From the NCBI GenBank assembly GCA_003157675.1, contig PMKG01000113.1, positions 372 through 14,074 of the forward strand: DNA of 13,703 nucleotides. Reading direction: 5' to 3'. This stretch comes from Acidobacteriota bacterium (GTDB lineage Bacteria > Acidobacteriota > Vicinamibacteria > Vicinamibacterales > Fen-181). The position numbers were made by a program, and so were the translations under genes. This document shows positions 1 through 6,496 of this stretch, in pieces (the first letter of the stretch is position 1; every line of letters begins with the position of its first letter). The notes below the pieces were generated by a model. It ran no database searches. It was not told where the DNA came from and worked only from the letters and a program-made list of their open reading frames with translations.

Positions 1-19
1 CGCGTGGCACGGCCTGAAG

Positions 20-28
20 CCCTGAGCC
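20..28. repeat. Second copy of the CCCTGAG heptamer motif, 3' of pcnB
   Basis: CCTGAAG (13-19) is followed directly by CCCTGAGCC (20-28), ten bases beyond the pcnB stop codon. It is the same heptamer unit as in the 2240-2340 array, including the shared 9-mer CCCTGAGCC. The window begins here, so the full array length cannot be judged. Confidence 0.5.
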
Positions 29-37
29 GGCATGCGT

Positions 38-1336
38 CTACTGCTGTTCTGGCGGCTTCGGGTTCCGTCGGCGGCGGCGCCGGCGCCGGCGGGCGGGAAC
101 GCGAGGCGGCGGCTCGGGCAGCGAGCCGCTCTGGGCCAGCTCGCTCATCAGCGAGCGCCAGCGGGTCACGGCCTCGGGGGCGTCGCCGTGTATCTCGAGC
201 CACGCCAGCGCGTCGGCGAACGCGCCACGCGCCAACAGGGCCCGCGCCGACCGCGCGGACAGGTTGGGATCGTGCAGCCGCCGCTGCAGCGCGAGCAGTT
301 GCGCCAGGCGCTCGACGTCGCGACGCGCCACCGGCAGCACGCCGAGCCACGACGCGCCGTTCCCGACCGCAGGATGGCCGTCGGCGGGGGAGAATCCGAG
401 CGGCACCAGCAGGCTCCCGAGCAGCACCGGGTTCGAGAAGCTGTCTGGCGCCGCGGTGAAGCGCCGGCGATACGCGTCGAGCCGTTCCAGCGACTGCCGG
501 AGCGCGGCGTCCTCCGCCTCGTGCTGCAGCTCCGGCGTGATCGCCTCGAGCAGGCCCAGGCGCGCCGCCGAGCGGAAGAACGCCTCGCTCGCGCCGGTGC
601 GCATGATCTTGTAGTACTCCTCGATCAGGCGGGCCGGGGCGCTGCGGGCGATCTCGCCCCGGTTGCGCCGAATCGCGTCGACGACGGGCGGATCGATCGT
701 GAAGCCGAGTCGCTCGGCGAACGCGACGGCGCGCAGCATGCGCACCGGGTCTTCGAGAAACCGCTCGTCCGGATCGCCGATCGCGCGAATGACGCGCTCG
801 CGAAGATCGCGCAAGCCGCCGACGTAGTCGATAATGGAGAAGGTCGCGATGTCGTAGAAGAGCGCGTTGACGGTGAAGTCGCGGCGGAACGCGTCTTCTT
901 CCGGCGTGCCGAACGTATTGTCTCGGCGGATCAGCAAATCGCGCGCGGCGCTGTCGCGCGCCTCGTCGGGCGCGGCGGCGCCATGACCGCCATCGTGCGG
1001 CTGCGTCTCGTCGACGACGTCGGACGGCGGGAAATGACGACGGAAGGTGGCGACCTCGATGATTTTCTGCCCGAACTTCACGTGCACGAGGCGGAAGCGA
1101 CGGCCGATCACCCAGCAGTTCCGGAACAGTCGCTTGACTTGGTACGGATGCGCGGAGGTGCCGATGTCGAAATCCTTCGGCCGGCGTTCGAGCAGCAGAT
1201 CACGAACGCTCCCACCCACGAGGTACGCGATGTATCCCGCCTCCTTGAGACGGTACAGAACTTTCAACGCGTCGGGATCGACATCGCGGCGCGATAGCGC
1301 GTGCTCGGACCGCGGGATGACGATCGGCTCCACCAT
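38..1336 (-). CDS. pcnB: Poly(A) polymerase / CCA-type tRNA nucleotidyltransferase family protein (PcnB-like)
   Basis: A 432-residue class II nucleotidyltransferase that probably adds 3' adenylate tails to RNA, marking it for decay. The N-terminal catalytic domain shows GGSVRD (41-46), the metal-binding DFD (D55 and D57), IGRRFRLVHV (77-86), RRDFTVNALFYD (161-172) and EDPVRMLRA (205-213). These agree best with the bacterial PcnB branch, although PcnB and CCA-adding enzymes are hard to separate by eye. The length is close to E. coli PcnB (about 465). The C-terminus ends in a run of about ten arginines and then a Pro/Gln tail, a plausible RNA-binding extension. The segment about 106-140 looks like a loosely conserved insertion. 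The ATG is bounded by an in-frame TGA just upstream. A perfect TATAAT lies so close that the mRNA would be nearly leaderless, and no Shine-Dalgarno is visible. It is divergent from the next gene. Confidence 0.9.
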   Translation of the reverse strand: MVEPIVIPRSEHALSRRDVDPDALKVLYRLKEAGYIAYLVGGSVRDLLLERRPKDFDIGTSAHPYQVKRLFRNCWVIGRRFRLVHVKFGQKIIEVATFRRHFPPSDVVDETQPHDGGHGAAAPDEARDSAARDLLIRRDNTFGTPEEDAFRRDFTVNALFYDIATFSIIDYVGGLRDLRERVIRAIGDPDERFLEDPVRMLRAVAFAERLGFTIDPPVVDAIRRNRGEIARSAPARLIEEYYKIMRTGASEAFFRSAARLGLLEAITPELQHEAEDAALRQSLERLDAYRRRFTAAPDSFSNPVLLGSLLVPLGFSPADGHPAVGNGASWLGVLPVARRDVERLAQLLALQRRLHDPNLSARSARALLARGAFADALAWLEIHGDAPEAVTRWRSLMSELAQSGSLPEPPPRVPARRRRRRRRRNPKPPEQQ

Positions 1337-1345
1337 GGCGAGAGG

Positions 1346-1351
1346 ATTATA
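1346..1351 (-). promoter_or_regulatory. -10 element for pcnB (near-leaderless promoter)
   Basis: On the minus strand this reads TATAAT. A start point about 7 bases downstream would fall near 1339, only a few bases before the pcnB ATG at 1336, leaving no room for a ribosome-binding site. A TTGACA is present on the same strand (1370 down to 1365), but the spacer is only 13 bp, too short for a normal sigma-70 promoter. The hexamer at a 17-bp spacer is a poor match. Confidence 0.5.
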
Positions 1352-1355
1352 TCAA

Positions 1356-2207
1356 ATGCCGGGCTGTCAACACACACAAGTCCATGCTCTGCAAAGGGTT
1401 AGCGTGTGCGTCTCGGTGGCCGCCCTTCTGGGGCTCCTGGCGGCGTCTCCAGCGGGTGCCCAGCAGGGGCTCGATCCGGCCCGTCAGCTCTACAATCTGG
1501 GCCGCTATCAGCAGGCGATCGAGACGGCCGGCCGCCTGCGAGCGACCCCCATGGCCGACGCGGCCAACCTCCTGGTCGCGCGGTCCTACCTGGAGTTGTT
1601 CAGGAAGACGACCGACCGCTCCGCTCTCCTGTCGGCGCGCCAGGCACTGGGCGACATCCAGCCCTCCCGCCTGTCCCCCCGGGATCGCACGGATTACCTG
1701 ATCGGCCTCGGCGAGGCGCTCTACCTGGACGACGGGTTCGGGCCGGCGGCCGAGCTGTTCGGGAGCGTCCTCGATAGAGGGGATGAGCTGGGACCGGTCA
1801 CTTTCGACCGTGTTTTCGACTGGTGGGCCACGTCGCTGGACCGGCAGGCCCAGTCGGGCGCGGCCGGCAACCGGGAGCAGCTCTATGAGGCCGTTCGCGA
1901 GCGGGCGACCGTTGCATTAGGGCGAATACCGGGGTCTTCGGCCGCAGCTTACTGGTTGGCGGCGTCCTGTCGATATTTAGGGGATTTGACCCACGCGTGG
2001 GATGCTGCCGTCGCGGCCTGGATCAGGGCCCCCCTGGCCGAAGACCAGGGTCGCGCCCTGCGCGCGGACATCGACCAGCTGGTGCTGCAGGCGATCCTTC
2101 CTGAGCGCGTCCGGCTGATGGCATCGACCGACACCGACCGGGAACGGGTGACTGCGGTGCTGCGCGCGTCGTGGGAGGCGGTCAAGAAGGACTGGCCGAA
2201 TAAGTAG
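1356..2207 (+). CDS. Secreted helical-repeat (TPR-like) protein of unknown function
   Basis: A 283-residue protein with a predicted signal peptide: an n-region with one Arg, a hydrophobic core rich in Ala, Leu and Val, and an AGA|QQ cleavage site after about residue 35. The mature part is alpha-helical with TPR-like helix pairs, for example LYNLGRYQQAIETAGRL followed by ANLLVARSYLELF, suggesting a periplasmic protein-interaction scaffold. No enzyme motif is seen. The start is uncertain. ATG 1356 has AGAGG 10 bases upstream and gives a sensible signal peptide. An in-frame ATG lies at 1335, overlapping the pcnB start. GTG 1404 has AAAGGG 5 bases upstream but would give a signal peptide without positive charge. 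The gene is divergent from pcnB and convergent with polA. I do not recognise a named family. Confidence 0.7.
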   Translation: MPGCQHTQVHALQRVSVCVSVAALLGLLAASPAGAQQGLDPARQLYNLGRYQQAIETAGRLRATPMADAANLLVARSYLELFRKTTDRSALLSARQALGDIQPSRLSPRDRTDYLIGLGEALYLDDGFGPAAELFGSVLDRGDELGPVTFDRVFDWWATSLDRQAQSGAAGNREQLYEAVRERATVALGRIPGSSAAAYWLAASCRYLGDLTHAWDAAVAAWIRAPLAEDQGRALRADIDQLVLQAILPERVRLMASTDTDRERVTAVLRASWEAVKKDWPNK

Positions 2208-2209
2208 AC

Positions 2210-2232
2210 GCCGCCCTCGTGCCTCGGGCGGC
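2210..2232. terminator. GC-rich hairpin after the secreted helical-repeat gene
   Basis: A perfect 7-bp inverted repeat, GCCGCCC / GGGCGGC, with a 9-base loop starts two bases after the TAG at 2205-2207. There is no T-run after it, so it is not a textbook intrinsic terminator. Its place between convergent genes suits transcription ending or mRNA 3'-end protection. Confidence 0.45.
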
Positions 2233-2239
2233 CCACGAC

Positions 2240-2340
2240 GACTCAGGGCTCAGGACTCAAGGCTCAGGCGGCCCCAGGGCCCCGAGAGCCCTGAGCCTTG
2301 AGGTCTCTGGGCTTGAGCCATGAGCCCTCGGCCCTGAGCC
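2240..2340. repeat. Inverted arrays of a 7-bp repeat (CTCAGGR / CCYTGAG) between convergent genes
   Basis: The left part (2240-2267) is four heptamers in a row: GACTCAG, GGCTCAG, GACTCAA, GGCTCAG. The right part carries the reverse complement: CCCTGAG (2289) and CCTTGAG (2296), then after a degenerate stretch GCTTGAG (2311), CCATGAG (2318), a decayed CCCTCGG (2325) and CCCTGAG (2332). The two halves can pair through a perfect 13-bp stem (2256-2268 with 2290-2302) around a 21-base loop. The array fills most of the gap between the secreted-protein gene and polA, ending three bases before the polA stop codon. The form resembles the short tandem heptamer repeats known from cyanobacteria; any relationship is not claimed. 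Confidence 0.75.
2256..2302. terminator. Large stem-loop formed by the heptamer arrays, 3' of polA
   Basis: The 13-bp perfect stem starts about 40 bases downstream of the polA stop on the minus strand and 49 bases downstream of the plus-strand gene, so it could act in both directions. The loop (2269-2289) is itself GC-rich and can form a small GGCC/GGCC pair. There is no T-tract, so the terminator role is an inference from position. Confidence 0.4.
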
Positions 2341-2342
2341 TT

Positions 2343-5054
2343 CTACGGCTTCGCGTCCCGCCAGTTGGTGCCGACGCCCACGTCAACCGTCAGCGGCACC
2401 GACAGGCGCATCGCCCCTTCCATCCCCGCCTTCACCAGGGGGAGGACCTCGTCCACCTCGGCCTCGGGCACCTCGAACACCAGTTCATCGTGGACGGTCA
2501 GGATCATCCGCGCGCGCGCGCCGGTGGCCCGCCGCCGCTCGAGCGCCTGCTGCACGTCGATCATCGCGCGCTTGAGGATGTCGGCGGCAGTGCCCTGGAT
2601 CGGGAGGTTGACCGCCACGCGTTCGGCCGCCGCCCGCACCTGCCCGTTGTGGCTCGTGATCTCCGGCACCAGCCGCTGGCGGCCGGTCATCGTCCGGACG
2701 ACGCCGGTGCGGCGGGCCTCTTCGAGCAGGTTGTCGATGAAGCGGCGGACGCCCGGGAAGCCGTCGAAGTACGCGTCGATGAACGCCTGCGCCGCCTGCT
2801 GCGACACGCCGATGTCCTTGGCGAGCGTGAAGGCCGTCTTCCCATAGAGCAGCGCGTAGTTGATGATCTTGGCCCGGCGCCGCAGTTCGTGCGGGTCGAG
2901 GCCGCTCTCCTCGCCGAACACGCGGCGCGCCGTCTGGTCGTGGATGTCCTCGCCGCGGAGAAACGCCTCGACGAGCGTCTGGTCGCCGGCGAGGTGCGCC
3001 AGCACCCGCAATTCGATCTGCGAGTAGTCGGCCGACACCAGCAGGCATCCCGACTCGGCGACGAACGCCGCGCGGATCTCCCGGCCGAGCTCGCTTCTGA
3101 CGGGGATGTTCTGCAGGTTGGGATCGCTGCTGCTGAGGCGCCCCGTCGCCGCCACCGCCTGGTTGAACGAGGTGTGTACGCGCCCGGTCTCCGGATTGAC
3201 GAGCTGCGGCAGCGCGTCGATGTAGGTGCCCTTGAGCTTCTGCAGGCTGCGCCAGTCGAGCACGAGGCGCGGCAGTTCGTGGACGGCCGCCAGCTCCTCG
3301 AGCACTTCCACCGCCGTCGAAGCCGTCCTGGTCTTCCCCGTGCGCTTCCCGGCTGGCAGCTTCAGCTTCTCGAACAAGACCTCGGAGAGCTGCGCGGGCG
3401 AGTTGATGTTGAATTGTCCGCCGGCCCGCTCGTAGATCCTCGCGCTCAGGGCCGCCAGCTCCCGCTCGAGCCGCTCCGACAGGCGGCCGAGCGCGCCGGT
3501 ATCGACCTTGATGCCGGCCCGCTCGATCTCGGCGAGCACTGGTACCAGCGGCAGTTCCAGCTCGCGGTAGACCGGTTCGAGGCCGCTCGTCCCGAGCTCG
3601 GGGGCCAGCCGGTCGGCGAGCTGCCAGGCGAGGTCCGCGCGTTCGCCGGCGAAGTCGAGCACGGCGGCCGGTGGCAGTTCGTCCATCCCGAGCGCCCTGG
3701 CGCCGCGGCCGAGCACGTCCTCCTCGGCGATCGCGCGGTACTGGAGATGGTCGAGGGCGCACTGCTCGATCGGGTGCGACGAGCGCGTAGCGTCGAGCAG
3801 GTAGCTGGCCAGCATCGTGTCGAACGAGAGGCCCCGGAGCGTCACACCGTAGCGCGCGAGCGCGATGGCGTCGAGCTTGAGATCGTGCCCGACCTTGCCG
3901 ACCTGCGGGTCCTCGAGCAGCGGGCGGAGGACCTCGATCGCCGCGCGGCGATCGGGCTGCGGTCCGGCGTCGAGCGCATGGTGCGCCAGCGGGATGTAGC
4001 GCGCCCGGCGGTGGCCGGTCGTGACGGCGATGCCCACCAGGTCGGCCCGGACCAGCGGTCCGGCCGTCGTGAGCGTGCGGAGGGCGAACCGGCCGGCCGC
4101 GCGGAGCTCGGCCGCGAGCGCGCGCACCGCCTCGAGGTCGTCGACGATCGCGTAGTCCTTCGTGACCGTGTCCGTCGTGGGCGCGAACTCGTTGAGCAGC
4201 GACCGGAAGCCCAGCTCGCCGAACAGCTCGAAGCAGGCCTGCTGATTCGGCCCCTGGTATCTGAACGACGGGACGTCGAACTGGAGCGGCGCGTCGCGCC
4301 GGATCCGCGCCAGCTCGCGGCTCTGCCGGGCGAGGTCGGCGTTTGCGATGAGCGATTCGCGGTACTTCTTCTGCTGGATCTCGCCGGCCCGCGCGAGCAG
4401 GGCGTCGAGCGATCCGAAGGAGGTCACCAGTTCGCGCGCCCCTTTTTCGCCGACGCCCGGCACCCCCTTGATGTTGTCGACCGCGTCGCCCATGAGCGCC
4501 AGCACGTCCACCACGAACTCGGGGGGCACGCCGAACTTCTCCCTCACGCCCTCGGCGTCGTACCAGGTCCCGTCGTCCCTCGGGTTGAAGACGCGTACGC
4601 CGTCGCCGACCAGCTGGAACATGTCCTTGTCGCCGGTGACGATGGCGACCTGGTACCCCTCGCGCACCGCCCGCTCCGCGACGGTCCCGATCACGTCGTC
4701 GGCCTCGAACCCCTCGCACGAGAGGATCGGAACGCCCAGCGCCTCGCACGCGCGGTGCACGTACGGAATCTGGGCGACCAGGTCGTCGGGCATGGGCGGG
4801 CGGTTGGCCTTGTAGTCGGCGGCCATCTCGGACCGGAAGGTCGGGCCGGCCAGGTCGAACGCGCAGGCGATGAGATCCGGGCGCTGGTCGGTCACGAGCT
4901 TGCGCAGCATCGCGACGAAACCGTAGACGGCGCCCGTCGACCGGCCGTCCGGGCCGGTCAGGCCGCGGATGGCATGGTAGGCGCGGTAGACCTGCGAGTT
5001 CCCGTCGATGAGGAACAGGACGGGACGCGACGAGTTCCGGCGTTCGGTCGTCAT
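2343..5054 (-). CDS. polA: DNA polymerase I, with apparently inactive proofreading domain
   Basis: A 903-residue family A polymerase for Okazaki fragment maturation and repair (E. coli: 928). The 5'-nuclease domain is intact: LFLIDGNS (D17), DYKANRPPMP, FEADD (117-120), TGDKD (140-144) and GDAVDN (189-194). The 3'-5' exonuclease fold (about 310-480) lacks key catalytic residues. The DxE of motif I is replaced by ALRTL (R326, L328). Motif II reads GHDLKLD, keeping only D395 in register. Motif III reads FAGERAD, with Arg where E. coli has D501. The polymerase motifs are intact: A, SADYSQIELR (D676, E681); B, RRAKIINYALLYG; C, TVHDE (D856). Residue Y733 sits where E. coli has F762. ATG 5054 is chosen because the AT-rich promoter island lies between it and the in-frame ATG at 5111; no clear Shine-Dalgarno is seen. 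Confidence 0.96.
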   Translation of the reverse strand: MTTERRNSSRPVLFLIDGNSQVYRAYHAIRGLTGPDGRSTGAVYGFVAMLRKLVTDQRPDLIACAFDLAGPTFRSEMAADYKANRPPMPDDLVAQIPYVHRACEALGVPILSCEGFEADDVIGTVAERAVREGYQVAIVTGDKDMFQLVGDGVRVFNPRDDGTWYDAEGVREKFGVPPEFVVDVLALMGDAVDNIKGVPGVGEKGARELVTSFGSLDALLARAGEIQQKKYRESLIANADLARQSRELARIRRDAPLQFDVPSFRYQGPNQQACFELFGELGFRSLLNEFAPTTDTVTKDYAIVDDLEAVRALAAELRAAGRFALRTLTTAGPLVRADLVGIAVTTGHRRARYIPLAHHALDAGPQPDRRAAIEVLRPLLEDPQVGKVGHDLKLDAIALARYGVTLRGLSFDTMLASYLLDATRSSHPIEQCALDHLQYRAIAEEDVLGRGARALGMDELPPAAVLDFAGERADLAWQLADRLAPELGTSGLEPVYRELELPLVPVLAEIERAGIKVDTGALGRLSERLERELAALSARIYERAGGQFNINSPAQLSEVLFEKLKLPAGKRTGKTRTASTAVEVLEELAAVHELPRLVLDWRSLQKLKGTYIDALPQLVNPETGRVHTSFNQAVAATGRLSSSDPNLQNIPVRSELGREIRAAFVAESGCLLVSADYSQIELRVLAHLAGDQTLVEAFLRGEDIHDQTARRVFGEESGLDPHELRRRAKIINYALLYGKTAFTLAKDIGVSQQAAQAFIDAYFDGFPGVRRFIDNLLEEARRTGVVRTMTGRQRLVPEITSHNGQVRAAAERVAVNLPIQGTAADILKRAMIDVQQALERRRATGARARMILTVHDELVFEVPEAEVDEVLPLVKAGMEGAMRLSVPLTVDVGVGTNWRDAKP

Positions 5055-5088
5055 GGGCGAGGCCGATCGAGGCGTGGAGGGTGTTGCG

Positions 5089-5101
5089 AATATATTATCA
5101 T
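5089..5101. promoter_or_regulatory. AT-rich divergent promoter island between polA and the lipoprotein gene
   Basis: Thirteen bases, all but one A or T, in otherwise GC-rich DNA. On the minus strand GATAAT (5099 down to 5094) and TATATT (5094 down to 5089) are both 5/6 matches to the -10 consensus; either gives a polA leader of about 28-33 bases. On the plus strand TATTAT (5093-5098) or TATATT (5091-5096) would start transcripts near 5103-5105, only about 5 bases before the lipoprotein ATG. The -35 regions are weak in both directions. The two -10 sets overlap, so the promoters probably compete. Confidence 0.5.
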
Positions 5102-5109
5102 TGGCCGAC

Positions 5110-5898
5110 ATGCTGAACGTGGGAGCGCCGCGCCGCCGGAGCGCGGCCCGATGCCTGCTCGCCTCCGTCGCGCTCGTCGTCCTGGCCGCCGGGTGCCGCA
5201 CGCCGGAGTTCTTCAAGCAGTACGAGTACGACGAGGACCTCTACCTGTCGCTCGACGGGTCGGCCACCGTCTACGTCAACGCGTCGCTCCCGGCGCTGGT
5301 CGCGCTGCGCGGCGTCGATCTCGACACCCAGCCTGCCGCCCGCTTCGATCGCGACCAGATCGCGGCCCTCTTCGAGTCGCCCGACGTCCACGTCGTCCGC
5401 GTGTCCAGCTCGCGCCAGCACGGGCGCCGGTTCGCGCACGTCCGCCTCGAGGTGGCTGACGTCCGGAAGCTGCCAGGCAACCGGATGTTCTCGTGGGCGA
5501 CGGTCCGCTTCGACCGGACAGACGGCCTGTTCCGCTTCCGCGAGGACCTGGGCAAGTCGGCCGAGAAGGCCGTGGGCGACGTGGGCTGGACCGGGAAGGA
5601 GCTCGTCGGGTTCCGGCTGCACCTGCCGAGCAAGATCGCCTATCACAACGCCGGCGAGAACAACTTGCTGCGCGGCAACATCCTCGTGTGGGATCAGGCG
5701 CTCGCCGAGCGTCTCAAGGGCGACCCGCTCGAGATGGAAGCGCGGATGGAGCCCACCTCGATCCTCTACCACACGCTCTGGCTGTTCATCGGCAGCATGG
5801 GGGCGGCCTTCGGCGTGCTCGCCGTGATCATCTGGTGGGTGGTCACGCGGGGCAAGGACCGCCTGGCGGATCCCCCCTCCGATTCCCTCCACCGGTAA
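5110..5898 (+). CDS. Lipoprotein with C-terminal membrane segment, function unknown
   Basis: A 262-residue protein. It has an Arg-rich n-region, a hydrophobic core and a VLAAGC lipobox with Cys at residue 29, so it should be exported and lipidated. The soluble part (about 30-215) starts with a charged EYDEDLYLSLDGSATVYVNAS segment typical of beta-rich domains. A strong transmembrane helix lies near 225-246 (FIGSMGAAFGVLAVIIWWVV), followed by a positive cytoplasmic-looking tail. This double anchoring resembles the architecture of LppM-type proteins, but I cannot assign it to that family. ATG 5110 is chosen because it gives the cleanest lipoprotein signal. It has no Shine-Dalgarno and may be near-leaderless. 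The ECF sigma gene follows 43 bases after the stop, so the two may be co-transcribed. Confidence 0.8.
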   Translation: MLNVGAPRRRSAARCLLASVALVVLAAGCRTPEFFKQYEYDEDLYLSLDGSATVYVNASLPALVALRGVDLDTQPAARFDRDQIAALFESPDVHVVRVSSSRQHGRRFAHVRLEVADVRKLPGNRMFSWATVRFDRTDGLFRFREDLGKSAEKAVGDVGWTGKELVGFRLHLPSKIAYHNAGENNLLRGNILVWDQALAERLKGDPLEMEARMEPTSILYHTLWLFIGSMGAAFGVLAVIIWWVVTRGKDRLADPPSDSLHR

Positions 5899-5941
5899 CT
5901 TCCGGCTCGCCGCGGGATAGATCTGTCAGGAGGGGACGCGG

Positions 5942-6496
5942 ATGACCGAGGCTTCGGACCGGGAGTCGGCGCCGCTCGCGGATTTCGCGGGCATCTACGC
6001 TGCGCACGCCCGGGACCTGCGGCGATTCGCGCTGTATCTCGCCGGCGACGCCGACCTGGCCGACGACCTGGTCTCCGAAGCATTCGTCCGGGCCTGGACA
6101 GCCTGGGAGCGGGTGGAGCTGCCGACGGTCCGCGCCTACCTCTTCACCATCGTCCGGAACCTGTTCCTGCACCACGTGCGCGACGAGCGGCGCCACGAGC
6201 CGCTCGACCCGCGGGCCCCCGACGGGCGCCCGGGCCCGGAGGAACGCGCGAGCGACCAGAGCGACCTGGCGGTCGTGCTCTCGGCGCTCGGCGCGCTGCC
6301 CGAGATCGACCGCGCCGCGCTGCTGATGCGGGCGGACGAGCAGGTGTCGTACGAGGAGATTTCCGCCGCGCTAAGCATCACGGTGACGGCGGCGAAAGTG
6401 AAGGTGCACCGGGCGCGCCTCAAGCTGGCCGAGGCGCGGCTGGCGGGACGCGGGCAGGCCCGCGCAGGTAGGGGCACACATGAACATCACACGTGA
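5942..6496 (+). CDS. ECF-family RNA polymerase sigma factor
   Basis: A 184-residue group 4 sigma factor that directs RNA polymerase to a small regulon, probably for envelope stress. Region 2 spans about 14-83, with the core-binding DLADDLVSEAFVRAW helix and the RAYLFTIVRNLFLHHVRDERR DNA-melting part. A Pro/Gly-rich linker follows, then region 4 (about 103-160) with LPEIDRAALLM, the YEEISAAL helix and the VKVHRARLKL recognition helix. There is no extra C-terminal domain. A strong AGGAGGGG lies 6 bases before the ATG. The stop overlaps the next gene by 17 bases, implying translational coupling with its probable anti-sigma factor. The subgroup cannot be assigned from sequence alone. Confidence 0.92.
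   Translation: MTEASDRESAPLADFAGIYAAHARDLRRFALYLAGDADLADDLVSEAFVRAWTAWERVELPTVRAYLFTIVRNLFLHHVRDERRHEPLDPRAPDGRPGPEERASDQSDLAVVLSALGALPEIDRAALLMRADEQVSYEEISAALSITVTAAKVKVHRARLKLAEARLAGRGQARAGRGTHEHHT

Noticed and set aside
32..1297. Long plus-strand open frame antisense to pcnB
   Set aside because: Shadow frame; the minus strand encodes all nucleotidyltransferase motifs.
1365..1370. TTGACA as the -35 of the pcnB promoter
   Set aside because: The distance to TATAAT is 13 bp, outside the workable range for a sigma-70 promoter.
5111..5216. Longer polA start at ATG 5111 or further upstream
   Set aside because: The AT-rich promoter island lies between 5111 and 5054, the extra residues are low in conservation and unlike Pol I, and the conserved protein begins just after ATG 5054.
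2298..5459. Very long open frame on the plus strand antisense to polA (over 1000 codons)
   Set aside because: It mirrors the polA gene, is rich in Arg, Ala, Gly and Val as expected from the shadow frame of a GC-rich gene, shows no domain, and the opposite strand encodes a fully motif-bearing Pol I.
5894..5927. ECF-type autoregulatory promoter before the sigma gene (GGTAACTT with TCTGTC)
   Set aside because: The spacer is about 20 bases, too long for a standard ECF promoter, and the start point would fall inside the Shine-Dalgarno. The GGTAACTT also overlaps the stop codon of the upstream gene.
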